Below, one piece after another: positions 1-8,009 of a stretch of 34,303 bases of DNA. The stretch covers positions 1 through 34,303 of the forward strand of contig JAQUHA010000032.1 in NCBI GenBank assembly GCA_028683855.1, written 5' to 3'. The position numbers and the translations under genes were made by a program. The stretch's first letter is position 1; the number at the start of each line of letters is the position of its first letter. The stretch comes from Desulfuromonadaceae bacterium (lineage in GTDB: Bacteria > Desulfobacterota > Desulfuromonadia > Geobacterales > Pseudopelobacteraceae). The notes under the pieces are model-generated. The model did no database searches. It was given only the letters and a program-made list of their open reading frames with translations, and was not told the DNA's origin.

Positions 1-17
1 ATATCAATCAGGGCAAT

Positions 18-45
18 AAAAAAGGCAGCTCCGAAGAAAGCTGCC
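18..45 (-). terminator. Rho-independent terminator (minus strand)
   Basis: A perfect 7-bp stem (GGCAGCT/AGCTGCC, 24-30 with 39-45) is preceded on the plus strand by a run of six A, which reads as a U-tract on the minus strand. It would end a minus-strand transcript entering from the right. No intact minus-strand gene lies there: only about eight codons (KKGNKIKD and a stop, roughly 73-99) are open before the sequence switches to a plus-strand gene fragment. Confidence 0.6.
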
Positions 46-121
46 CAATACCTGTTTAGGTGGGGTGGTTTTAAATTAGTCTTTGATTTTATTGCCTTTT
101 TTCTACCGCGAAGCGGTTTAG

Positions 122-499
122 TTCAACGGCACTATTACCAGTTGGAAAGAAGTAGGCGGTGCTGATCTGCCTGTTATCGTCATTACCTCGCATCTTGGTT
201 CAGCTACACGTAAAGTTTTCCAGAAAGCTATCATGGACGGAGCCAAGTATGTTGACGGCGCTATTGAAGTTGAAACAACTCGTAAAGAAATTGACAACGT
301 CGGGCAGTTCCCGGAAGCTATTGGTGCCGTCAGTATGGGATTTATCAACCTTCCTGGCAATAAAGAGAAGGTTAAGATTGTAGAAACACAGGAAATCAGC
401 CGTCCACTTATGGTTATAACCAAGGGTGATGCCAATCCGGGTGTTAAAAAGGTTCTGGATTTCTTCCGTGGTGAAGGAAAAAAGTACATTAAAGATTAG
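122..499 (+). pseudogene. 5'-truncated phosphate-binding protein (PstS-like) fragment
   Basis: The reading frame is open from 122, right after an in-frame stop at 119-121, to the stop at 497-499, giving about 125 residues. It begins mid-protein with FNGTITSWKEVGG, a segment typical of the C-terminal lobe of PstS-like periplasmic phosphate-binding proteins. It continues through SHLGSATRKVFQKAIM and ends KGEGKK-like with RGEGKKYIKD. The signal peptide and N-terminal lobe are missing, so no functional binder can be made from this copy. An internal ATG at 233 opens a shorter 88-residue frame but has no convincing ribosome site and would start inside the fold. Reading this as a truncated gene is sound; whether the break is biological or an assembly join cannot be told here. 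Confidence 0.6.
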
Positions 500-507
500 A
501 TTGATAC

Positions 508-2980
508 GAGCCTAACTGGTTAAAATACTTCTCAGGCTTTTTTGTGCCTATTGTAATTGTTTCGGCATACTCGTTATTGGCGGGTTTAGTTTGGCTGGTA
601 TGCAGTTTGTCAAAAGCAAGCTGTCTGTGTTAACGGAGCAGTCTACCCCATACCAATTGAAGCTTATTGAACTACAACGGTCTTTACAGGAGCATACTTC
701 AAGCCTTATCAAGCTTGTAAACAGCAACAATCTTAAAGATTTTGCTGTCACCAAGACGGATGCGGAAAAAACCCTGACAGAAACGAAGTCATTGGCAACA
801 GAGCTGGCTTCATTTAAAGCGGTTGATGGAGTTGGTACGGCAAGTATCAGTGAACTGGACAATATCACCACCGAAATTGCACGTACAACTGAAGAACGGT
901 TGAAAGCGGAAGAAGATGGGCGTGCGGCAGACGCCCTTATGAAAATCAGGTTGCAGAATGCCTCCCGCAAATTACGAGAACTTGAAGGCGGGATGAAAAA
1001 ACCCAGCGTGGCTCAATGGAGCAGGTATCAATTTCAAATGCAGGGGTAAAAGTTATCAACCAGAAAGTTAAAAACGTTCAGTCTGCTTCACAAGCGCTGA
1101 ACGATGTAAAAATTGCCATTCTTGAAATTGCTGCCGCAGACAGTAAATCAGCAGTCACAATTGCCCGTAGTAAATATACCGTTGCTTCGAGATTAGTTAC
1201 CCAAAGTAACCTTGTAAAGGCTGAAGCGGGAAAATCGATAGCCAGAGAGCTTACAGACGGGATTAGCGAAGTAACAAAAAAAGTAACAGACTCACAAGAG
1301 GGACTGCTTGCTCTCAAAAGCTCACTTTTGACCGCTGTAAATGACGAAACCAGGGACAAATTCAAGCAAGGCCTGGCTATGGTCAATCAGAAGTTAGCTC
1401 AGCTAACCGTTGCAATGGGGGATGCTGTTGAAAAAGCTGCTGAAGATTTCAGTGCCGAAGATAAAAAGTTTGATAGTTCACTTAAAGGTGCTTCAACCGC
1501 TGGCGACGTAATGTCACTGACTACCGAGCTTATATCCGTCGGTGCGGAAGTTAATCGACTAATCAAAGAGATTTTTGCTGCCGGCACGACACAAGAACTT
1601 GATGCCGTGCGTAAAGAACTGGCGCAGCAGTTTGATATTACCGCATCCGTTCAAAAAAAGATCAGTGGTAGTCAAGGCGCACAGCTAAAAGGTGCTATTG
1701 CTTCGTTATTGGAAATTCGCGGACTTCTGCTTTCAAAGGATGGTGCAGCGGACAAATTGCAACATGTTTTGACCGTCAAGGCGAAAGCATTGGAACTAAA
1801 CGGCAAACTGAAAGACCTTGTCGCCAAACAGCGTGAAGAAGGTAAAAAAGGAGCTACTTCTGCACAGGCGGAACAGGCAAAGGCTGTAAAAGCTGTCAAC
1901 CGGATTTTTGCAACCAACATTACAACCGTTAGTGTCGTGTCGCTTGTTGTCTTGATACTTGGTATCGTTTTAAGCACCCTGCTTGCACGGTTGATTACAA
2001 CACCAATCAAAGAGCTGACTTCCATTTCTGAAAAATTTGGTCAAGGGGATTTCAGTCAACGATTAGATGAAAGTCGTAAGGATGAGTTTGGGCAGTTGGC
2101 GGTTCATTTTAATGCTGCCACTACAAAGCTGTCAGACATTACCCGTCAGTTGCGTTCAACCATCTCAGAATTGAACAGCGGCGCACGTGAATTGGCACAT
2201 GATTCAAGGATGCTTTCGGACGGAGCAGCACGGCAGTCCACGGAATCCAATCAGGCTGCATCAGCTATGACCGAAATGGCGCAGACTATTGATACAGTGG
2301 CTCACAATGCACACACAGCCGCAGACGAGTCTGGTAATGCTCTCAATCTTGCAACATCCGGGCGAGAAGTTGTGGGGCGAACAGTGAAAGGTATGGAACA
2401 GATTGCTTCTTCCGTTCGTGATGCCGCAACGGTAATTGAAGCTCTTGGTGCCAGTTCAGCCCGCATTGGTGATATCCTTGGAACCATTAGTGACATTGCA
2501 GACCAGACCAACCTGCTGGCACTAAATGCAGCAATTGAGGCCGCTAGGGCTGGCGAAGCGGGCATGGGATTTGCGGTAGTTGCCGACGAGGTAAGAAAGC
2601 TGGCACAACAGACCGCCGAGGCAACCAAAGAAATCTCAGATACGATTGGTAGTATACAGAAGGATACGGAACGCTCGGTAAAAGCTATGCGTCAAGGAAC
2701 TGTTAAAGTTGAGGAAGGCATCACCCTGGCTCATGAAGCAAATCAATCACTGACAGCGATTGTTGAGGCATCCAACCAGAGTGTTGCTGTTGTGAATCAG
2801 ATAGCAGTGGCTGCCGGCGAACAATCCCAGGTAGCAACACAGGTTTCACACAGCGTAGAACAGATAGCTACAATAACAGGTGATGCAGAAAAATCGGCGG
2901 GTAATATCAGTCGGGCGGCAGAGCGACTCAATCAATTGGCTGATGAACTTGACCGAATGGCAAGCTGGTTCAAAGGATAG
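508..2980 (+). pseudogene. Methyl-accepting chemotaxis protein, disrupted
   Basis: This is a transmembrane chemoreceptor that would feed a CheA/CheW kinase array. The intact 3' part (1016-2980, 654 aa) holds a long helical sensor region, a second membrane segment at about residues 301-325, a HAMP domain (about 323-375) and the cytoplasmic signalling hairpin whose tip ([19 protein letters not shown]) lies near residue 500. The 5' part lies in other frames. The first membrane helix reads FVPIVIVSAYSLLAGLVWL in frame from 541, but the sensor continues one frame over from about 597, and a second shift falls at or near the A6 run at 996-1001. No usable start codon precedes the first helix. One frameshift could be a sequencing error; two plus a missing start point to decay. 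Confidence 0.7.
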
Positions 2981-3002
2981 TTCTAAAATAACGAATGTAA
3001 TT

Positions 3003-3034
3003 AGCCCACCTTTTAAACGGGGTGGGCTTTCTTT
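3003..3034 (+). terminator. Rho-independent terminator
   Basis: An 8-bp stem (AGCCCACC at 3003-3010 with GGTGGGCT at 3021-3028) is followed by a T-rich tract. It lies 22 bp after the chemoreceptor stop and next to the converging end of the minus-strand ccdA-like gene, so the hairpin may serve both directions. The U-tract favours the plus strand. Confidence 0.75.
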
Positions 3035-3718
3035 TTATGCCTGACTAATTAACCAAACACCAACACTGGAAACAATTAGTCCTCCAATACGTTTTGACCA
3101 CAATGAAAAGTTTCCGACTCCACGCGCTTTGACAAACCCTTCCACAAAACCGGTAAACGTTCCAGCAAAGAGCATCAGCAGACAATGGCCAATGGCGTAG
3201 CAGAACAACAGTGCGATGCCGTAAAGCACCTGGCCTTTGCCAGCCACCAGCGTCAATAGCACCACCAGTACCGGTGTTGCGCAGGGTGAAGATACGACAC
3301 CAAAAAACAGTCCCAGCAGAAAAGCACCGATAATGCCACCACGCTTCGGTTTGAAATCACGCTTGATCGGGAGGTGGATCTCATACAGCCCCATCAATTG
3401 CCCTCCCATGACCAGTGCAATTACTCCGGCAATAAGATACCACGGGCCGCCGAGTGTGCCGAACATCGTACCCAGCAATCCCGCCGCAGCTCCGAACATG
3501 GTGAATGTCAGCGATAGCCCCAGCACAAATGCCAGAGAGTATCTGAAGGCCTTTGTGCGGTTCCCGTCAGCATATCCGCCAACAAAACCAACAACCAGCG
3601 GGATTGTTGCCAGAACACAGGGAGAAGCGGAGGAAAGCACACCAGCCAAAAACACTGCACCAAAGGCAACCAACGGATAGAGCGTGATAATCTGCTCGAT
3701 GTTATCCAGGAATGTCAT
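3035..3718 (-). CDS. CcdA/DsbD-type membrane thiol-disulfide transporter
   Basis: This 227-residue polytopic membrane protein matches the CcdA/DsbD transmembrane family, which carries electrons from cytoplasmic thioredoxin to extracytoplasmic thiols. Paired cysteines occur in the two family signatures: ASPCVLATIPL in the first helix and SSPCATPVLVVLL in the fourth. About six hydrophobic helices are visible. It is the last gene of the ArsR-headed cluster. Its start overlaps the stop of the upstream secreted thioredoxin gene by 4 bp, so the two are probably translated together. A natural reading is that CcdA reduces that thioredoxin. Whether cytochrome c maturation is also served cannot be told from here. 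Confidence 0.85.
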   Translation of the reverse strand: MTFLDNIEQIITLYPLVAFGAVFLAGVLSSASPCVLATIPLVVGFVGGYADGNRTKAFRYSLAFVLGLSLTFTMFGAAAGLLGTMFGTLGGPWYLIAGVIALVMGGQLMGLYEIHLPIKRDFKPKRGGIIGAFLLGLFFGVVSSPCATPVLVVLLTLVAGKGQVLYGIALLFCYAIGHCLLMLFAGTFTGFVEGFVKARGVGNFSLWSKRIGGLIVSSVGVWLISQA

Positions 3719-4095
3719 TTTAGACCTGCAACTTTTAATTCTTTCAAGATGTCAGATTTGTCCATAAAGCCCATATGACGTTTAACCTCTTTACCCTGTG
3801 GATTAAAGAATATCTGGGTCGGAATCATCTGAACCCGGAACTTCTGAGCTGCGGCTTGATCTTCGTGAACGTCTATAAAGAGAACGCTTGCCTTGCCGCG
3901 ATACTCTCCCGCCAGCGACTCCAGAATCGGAGCCATCTTCTTGCAGGGAATGCAGGTACGTGCCCCAAGATCAATTACCGTCGGTTTTCCTGAAGCGAGC
4001 GCTTGTTTGACAACAGCATCACTTGCGGACGGCAGTTCTGCAAAAGCAGATTGCGATGTCATTAATAACGCAAATGCTATGACGGCTCTTTTCAC
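3715..4095 (-). CDS. Secreted thioredoxin-fold protein
   Basis: This thioredoxin-fold protein of about 126 residues has an N-terminal signal peptide (KRAVIAFALLMTSQSAFA) and an active-site CxxC at residues 48-51 (RTCIPCKK). The cis-proline region is MIPTQIFF. I place the start at a GTG at 4095: it overlaps the previous stop as GTGA, has GAGGT just upstream, and gives a clean signal peptide. An upstream ATG at 4140 would add 15 residues that only re-read the neighbouring gene. It should act in the periplasm as a disulfide reductant kept reduced by the CcdA-like protein encoded next. The substrate is unknown. Confidence 0.85.
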   Translation of the reverse strand: MKRAVIAFALLMTSQSAFAELPSASDAVVKQALASGKPTVIDLGARTCIPCKKMAPILESLAGEYRGKASVLFIDVHEDQAAAQKFRVQMIPTQIFFNPQGKEVKRHMGFMDKSDILKELKVAGLK

Positions 4096-4319
4096 AGCAT
4101 ACCTCGGATTTCTTCCGGCGTAGCAAGACGGCCAGAACATTTGACCTGCCCATCAATAACCAGCGCAGGAGTACTCATAACGCCATATTTCATAATTGAC
4201 GGGATATCTTCGACCTTAACAACCTCTGCAATCGTTCCGCTTTCTTCCAATGCTTTCTTCGTGTTCTCATAAAGTGATTTGCATTTCGCACAACCAGTAC
4301 CCAGAACTTCAATTTTCAT
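4092..4319 (-). CDS. Small thioredoxin-like redox protein (CxxC, redox-active disulfide protein 2 type)
   Basis: This 75-residue thioredoxin-fold protein without a signal peptide has its redox pair at Cys10 and Cys13 (GTGCAKCKSL) and the conserved MSTPALVIDGQV segment containing the cis-proline. It matches the short redox-active disulfide family often encoded beside TPFCSCS permeases in metalloid-resistance clusters, and such a permease is present four genes upstream. It would work in the cytoplasm as a thiol donor or carrier. The ATG at 4319 is preceded by an AGGAG motif, and the stop overlaps the next start by 4 bp. The exact partner is inferred from context only. Confidence 0.8.
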   Translation of the reverse strand: MKIEVLGTGCAKCKSLYENTKKALEESGTIAEVVKVEDIPSIMKYGVMSTPALVIDGQVKCSGRLATPEEIRGML

Positions 4320-4334
4320 ATCCTGCTCCTTTGA

Positions 4335-4823
4335 CTATTTCAGTTTCTCTGTTTTGATGCTTTTTCCGAGACGAGCCATGTCTTCCACAAAATCCTTCGC
4401 CCGCTCACCGCGTACATATTCAGCAAGTCCAATCAATCCATCAGTAAGATACTTCGCGTTGTACCCTTTGCTACGTAAATATGACATGGCGATAGCGGAG
4501 CGGTCTTTATGAGGGCAGGCAGCAACAATAATTTTATCTTTCGGCAGTTCCTCAATTCTGACTGGGAATTCGTTCAAAGGGATATTTCGGGCGTAAGCAA
4601 AGCTCCATGCTTCAACTTCCTCGACAAAGCGAACATCAACCAGAACCGCTTTGCCGGTTGTGAGCAGTGGCAATAATCCTTTGCTATCAATTTTCATGTC
4701 ATCCCGTACCTCATAGGTAAATCCTTTGAGAAATACGTCAAACTCCGATTCAACAGCATAACTTGATGTGGCTGTACAACATAAGTTCAGAACAAACAGG
4801 CAGATTATTACAAACAGTTTCAA
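4335..4823 (-). CDS. Exported rhodanese-domain protein
   Basis: A single rhodanese domain follows a hydrophobic export segment (KLFVIICLFVLNLCCTATSSYA). The predicted active-site cysteine is Cys103 in AACPHKDRSA, and the DVR motif characteristic of the fold is at about residues 63-65. Rhodaneses carry sulfane sulfur as a persulfide, and some act on other thiol chemistry. I start it at a TTG (4823) because GGAGG lies six bases upstream and the signal peptide then begins cleanly. An ATG at 4955 would add 44 residues that overlap the upstream ferredoxin gene out of frame. The paired cysteines in the leader also allow lipoprotein processing, but no clear lipobox is seen. Length from this start is 162 residues. 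Confidence 0.8.
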   Translation of the reverse strand: MKLFVIICLFVLNLCCTATSSYAVESEFDVFLKGFTYEVRDDMKIDSKGLLPLLTTGKAVLVDVRFVEEVEAWSFAYARNIPLNEFPVRIEELPKDKIIVAACPHKDRSAIAMSYLRSKGYNAKYLTDGLIGLAEYVRGERAKDFVEDMARLGKSIKTEKLK

Positions 4824-4851
4824 TTGGTTCCTCCAGTCTAAATTTTCAAGA

Positions 4852-5124
4852 TTACTTTGCAGAAAGCTTTGCTTTGATAAACGCGCTGAACTCGGCCTCA
4901 TCAGGGAAGCTAATTGCATCAGAGGGACATAGTTTAGCGCATGTTCGGCATTCAACTACGCAGTTATAAGGGTTTACTACCGTGGATTTCAGCGTTTCAT
5001 CGTTGAAAGCAAGTACGCCATTTTTGCAAATGGATATACATTCCCGACAGCCGATGCATTTATCAGCTTCAATCGCCGGGAACCAGGGAATCTCTTCCCG
5101 TGTGATACCTCGCCACTCATTCAT
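4852..5124 (-). CDS. Two-cluster 4Fe-4S ferredoxin
   Basis: This 90-residue ferredoxin has two four-cysteine sets. Cys23/26/29/33 have the standard CxxCxxCxxxC spacing. Cys55/59/62/66 have a slightly relaxed first gap (CxxxCxxCxxxCP). Both should bind 4Fe-4S clusters and pass low-potential electrons. It sits 13 bp downstream of the HdrA-like gene, which suggests they form one electron-transfer unit, perhaps supplying the thioredoxin-type proteins encoded downstream. The start ATG at 5124 fits the family's short N-terminal extension. No catalytic domain is attached. Confidence 0.85.
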   Translation of the reverse strand: MNEWRGITREEIPWFPAIEADKCIGCRECISICKNGVLAFNDETLKSTVVNPYNCVVECRTCAKLCPSDAISFPDEAEFSAFIKAKLSAK

Positions 5125-5137
5125 ATCAATGCTCCTG

Positions 5138-5500
5138 TCATGGATTGTCAGCTGCCATTTCCTTTATGGCGGCTACTGCCTCTTCAGTCGTCTTGTTACG
5201 GATGTCCAGGGCTACATGGTTAGCCTTGTCAAAGCCGATTGCTTCGAACGCATCACGGTACATCTTGCACTGCATTTGAGGGTCACAGGCAGCAATGTAG
5301 ATTTTCCCTGTCTCACCACCAGAAAGCAGTACTTTTAAAAATTCCTCTCCGTCACCAACACATAGCTGGGGATGAAGACAGGCATAATCAAAGATTTTCT
5401 CCCGGCGGATATCAGACAAAACACCGAAGATATCCATTTTGCTAAAACTTGGACAGGTTCCTTGGCACACGCATAAGATGAATCCCTTTTTTTCTGACAT
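5138..5500 (-). CDS. Stand-alone HdrA-N-terminal-like cysteine protein
   Basis: These 120 residues resemble only the N-terminal domain of heterodisulfide reductase subunit A. The order is FILCVCQGTCP at the start, a cysteine pair near residues 41-47 (ACLHPQLCVGDG), then IAACDPQMQCKMYRDAF, echoing the HdrA signature in which AACSPR precedes an aromatic. Cysteines are at 10, 12, 16, 41, 47, 72 and 78, enough for an iron-sulfur site or a thiol relay. The flavin domain of true HdrA is absent. The ATG at 5500 has GGAG ten bases upstream, and this start lies 59 bp inside the end of the CDF gene. With the ferredoxin encoded next it may form an electron relay. The reaction is not known. Confidence 0.6.
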   Translation of the reverse strand: MSEKKGFILCVCQGTCPSFSKMDIFGVLSDIRREKIFDYACLHPQLCVGDGEEFLKVLLSGGETGKIYIAACDPQMQCKMYRDAFEAIGFDKANHVALDIRNKTTEEAVAAIKEMAADNP

Positions 5501-6440
5501 GGCTCATTACTCCTTTTCTGGTGTTAATGGATAGGTTATGTACACCGTGGTTCAGATCTTTGATCACCGGGCCATTTGCACACGAAGCACACTCCATCTG
5601 GATGGTGGTGTGGGTTATATGGAAACGTTCATCCAGCATATGTTCGATTGTATGGAGCAGATCCTCTCTGTTGGCGCTGTTTCTGCTATCTACGTCAATA
5701 TGCACAGATAACGACAAAATGTGCGAACAGACCGTCCAGATATTGAGGTGGTGGACACTCCCCACACCTTCGACAGCCTGGATTGCTTCGGCAACATCTT
5801 CAAGTTTCAGGCTGGCCGGTGTCCCCTCCATCAGAATATGAGTTGATTCCCGTAGAACCCGACCGGCACCAACCAGAATCAACAGACCAATGCCGATGGA
5901 AATCAGGGAATCAAGTAGAAACCAGCCGGTGTAGTACATGATAATGCCGCCAATGATCACCCCGACAGAAGCGGCGGCATCACCGACTACATGCAGAAAA
6001 GCACTCTTTACGTTCAGGTCATCATGGGAATGGCTGTGCAACGCTTTTGCGGAGAGCAGATTCATAACCAGACCAATAACGGCAATTACCAGCATCTGCA
6101 GGCTTTTAACCTCTTCCGGCGAAGAAAATCTTCCCCAGGCTTCGTACAGAATAGCAAGCGCCATCAGGAAAACTGTCACCCCGTTGATAAACGAGGCAAA
6201 AACTTCTGAACGATGGAAACCGAAGGTGTGACGCCCTGACGGAGGGATTGATGAGAGTTTCACCGCTGCAAGCGAAAGCAGCAGAGCGAACAGATCGAGA
6301 AAAACGTGGGCGGCATCTGACATCAGGGCAAGGGAGTTCGTCCAGAAACCACCGGCCACTTCGGCTACCAGTGTGATGGCAGTCAGGGCAATGGCAATTT
6401 TTAATTTACCAGTTATCTTCGTATTAACTGTTGATTCCAT
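5442..6440 (-). CDS. Cation diffusion facilitator (CDF) metal exporter
   Basis: This 332-residue CDF family protein should exchange cytoplasmic divalent metal for protons at the inner membrane. The two HxxxD metal-site halves are visible at His45/Asp49 (SDAAHVFLDL) and His151/Asp155 (LHVVGDAAAS), the arrangement typical of the zinc branch (CzcD/ZitB). A short histidine-rich stretch (HSHSHDD) lies in the cytoplasmic loop. The C-terminal domain carries several extra cysteines (MECASCANGP). The last 19 codons overlap the start of the HdrA-like gene, an unusually long overlap. Its place under an ArsR-type regulator suggests metal-responsive expression, but the real substrate could differ from zinc. 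Confidence 0.88.
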   Translation of the reverse strand: MESTVNTKITGKLKIAIALTAITLVAEVAGGFWTNSLALMSDAAHVFLDLFALLLSLAAVKLSSIPPSGRHTFGFHRSEVFASFINGVTVFLMALAILYEAWGRFSSPEEVKSLQMLVIAVIGLVMNLLSAKALHSHSHDDLNVKSAFLHVVGDAAASVGVIIGGIIMYYTGWFLLDSLISIGIGLLILVGAGRVLRESTHILMEGTPASLKLEDVAEAIQAVEGVGSVHHLNIWTVCSHILSLSVHIDVDSRNSANREDLLHTIEHMLDERFHITHTTIQMECASCANGPVIKDLNHGVHNLSINTRKGVMSHVRKKGIHLMRVPRNLSKF

Positions 6441-6454
6441 AATTACAGTTTACC

Positions 6455-7402
6455 TCATAAAATCGAGTTAAACAGATAGCCAACCAAAATAATTGCCGAT
6501 CCTACAATTCCGAAAAAGGTGAGGAGAAGGCGCATCTTGAGCACGTTTTTAAGAATGACAGCTTCTGGAAGAGATAACGCAGTTACAGCCATCATGAACG
6601 CCAACACCGTACCTATTGCCATTCCTTTTTCCATCAGAGCCTGAACTATGGGAATGATTCCGGCGGCGTTTGAATAGAGTGGCACGCCAATTACAACGGC
6701 CAGCGGAACGGCAAACGGATTATCACGACCGGCATATTTGAGCAGAAAATCAGCCGGTGCGTATCCGTGAATGAAGGCACCAAGTCCGATACCGACAATG
6801 ACATACGGCCAAATCTTTTTCAGAAGTCCAAGAGTGTATTCACGGGCATATTCAAGCTTTTCACGGAAGGTCTGTTCCTGAATTTCCGTAGCACCAACTT
6901 TGATTTCCCATACATAATCCTGAACGTACTTCTCCATTTTGAGTTTACCGATGGCAATGCCAGCTACAATTGCAACCAGAAGCCCTGAGGCGATATAAAT
7001 CATCGCTATTTTCCAGCCGAAAAGACCCCAGAGCATTATCAGTGCGATTTCGTTGACCATTGGCGAGGAGATGAGGAAGGAGAAGGTAACGCCAAGAGGA
7101 ATCCCTGATTCGACAAAGCCGATGAAGAGAGGGACTGCCGAGCAGGAGCAGAAGGGGGTGACTATTCCAAGCAGTGCTGCCAACACATTTCCCACGTATT
7201 CCCGGTTATGGGAGAGAATGCGCCGGGTTCGTTCGGGCGAGAAATAGGAACGAATTACTGCTACAACATATACTATGGTAGAAAGAAGCAGAAAAATCTT
7301 TAAAGTATCGTAGATAAAGAAATCAACCGCTTCACCTATTTGTGACCCCTGCACAAGCCCGAAAACAATATATGTCATCCAATCAGCAAATGCTTTAAGC
7401 AT
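6455..7402 (-). CDS. TPFCSCS permease (ArsP/DUF318 family)
   Basis: This 315-residue polytopic membrane protein of the permease family includes the organoarsenical exporter ArsP. The diagnostic TPFCSCS motif is at residues 82-88 in a membrane segment, with Cys85 and Cys87 positioned as in ArsP. Eight or so hydrophobic helices are visible, split by a charged cytoplasmic loop (about residues 153-190). The ATG at 7402 has GGAG nine bases upstream. It follows arsR by 106 bp and precedes the CDF gene by 14 bp, so it is probably co-transcribed with both. Family members move trivalent organoarsenicals or other soft-metal thiol complexes. Which of these applies here is not shown by the sequence. Confidence 0.85.
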   Translation of the reverse strand: MLKAFADWMTYIVFGLVQGSQIGEAVDFFIYDTLKIFLLLSTIVYVVAVIRSYFSPERTRRILSHNREYVGNVLAALLGIVTPFCSCSAVPLFIGFVESGIPLGVTFSFLISSPMVNEIALIMLWGLFGWKIAMIYIASGLLVAIVAGIAIGKLKMEKYVQDYVWEIKVGATEIQEQTFREKLEYAREYTLGLLKKIWPYVIVGIGLGAFIHGYAPADFLLKYAGRDNPFAVPLAVVIGVPLYSNAAGIIPIVQALMEKGMAIGTVLAFMMAVTALSLPEAVILKNVLKMRLLLTFFGIVGSAIILVGYLFNSIL

Positions 7403-7508
7403 GATAATATACTCCGTAATCTCTAATGCCTTATAGATTGCCTTCCGAATTAAATCAGCAGGTATTTCTCATAATGTCGCCAATCAAATAATCAGCTCTT
7501 TAATATCA

Positions 7509-7829
7509 TTAGTTTTCTACGTTATTTATTAGACTGCTACGCAGCTCAATTTCGCGCTTTACTATGGCTGAAGCAAGGTCGATAATCTCGAAGACCTCCG
7601 GGTGCTTGATTGCGTAGTAAATTTTCACCCCATCTTTGCGACGGGACAGAATTCCGTGTGTTTGCATCTGGTTCAGATGCCGCGAGGTATTTGATTGTTC
7701 CTCGTCGATCGAGGGAAATATTTCACAGACGCAACGTTCTCCACCCCGAAGAAAATCTATAATTTTTAGACGGGTTGGTTGTGCTAACGCTTTTAGAGCA
7801 TCTGCAAGATACTGAGTTGCACTACTCAT
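7509..7829 (-). CDS. arsR: ArsR-family metalloregulatory repressor
   Basis: This 106-residue winged-helix repressor has the arsenic-type metal-binding loop ERCVCEI. Cys33 and Cys35 occupy the same places as Cys32/Cys34 of the enterobacterial plasmid ArsR, while the usual third cysteine is replaced by Phe. The recognition helix reads EEQSNTSRHLNQM. I chose the ATG at 7829: GGAGG is spaced correctly before it and the protein then starts just before helix 1. An earlier ATG at 7859 lies within the operator. Binding of As(III)/Sb(III) or another thiophilic ligand should release it from the inverted repeat that covers its own promoter. It likely controls all genes down to 3035. Confidence 0.88.
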   Translation of the reverse strand: MSSATQYLADALKALAQPTRLKIIDFLRGGERCVCEIFPSIDEEQSNTSRHLNQMQTHGILSRRKDGVKIYYAIKHPEVFEIIDLASAIVKREIELRSSLINNVEN

Positions 7830-7840
7830 TACAACCTCCA

Positions 7841-7870
7841 GCAATATATGACTATACAATCATATATTGC
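7841..7870 (-). promoter_or_regulatory. ArsR operator (perfect inverted repeat)
   Basis: GCAATATATGA (7841-7851) and TCATATATTGC (7860-7870) are perfect reverse complements separated by 8 bp. The element lies between the predicted -10 box and the ribosome site of arsR, where ArsR/SmtB proteins normally bind AT-rich dyads. Binding there would block polymerase. No second good copy was found in the 106-bp gap before the permease gene. Confidence 0.75.
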
Positions 7871-7890
7871 CTTATTATTTTAATTGTCAA
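7861..7890 (-). promoter_or_regulatory. Sigma-70-type promoter of the arsR cluster
   Basis: On the minus strand a perfect TTGACA (-35, 7885-7890) is followed after 18 bp by TATATG (-10, 7861-7866). The -10 overlaps the right arm of the inverted repeat, consistent with repression by ArsR. Confidence 0.65.
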
Positions 7891-8009
7891 GTTTTTTTAG
7901 GCGGAATTTTAATCAGTGGATTAAAGAATAGAGTTAACCTTGCTTGCAGGAGTGAAATTGTTGATAGAAAGTCCGGGCTTTTGCTCTGTCAATGAAATGA
8001 GATAGTTTG

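Noticed and set aside
233-499. Separate 88-residue gene starting at the ATG at 233
   Set aside because: The frame and the PstS-like similarity continue upstream to 122, so this ATG is internal to a truncated gene.
990-1016. Programmed -1 frameshift in the chemoreceptor
   Set aside because: The A6 run allows slipping but is not a good two-tRNA slippery heptamer in frame; chemoreceptors are not known for this, and other lesions are present.
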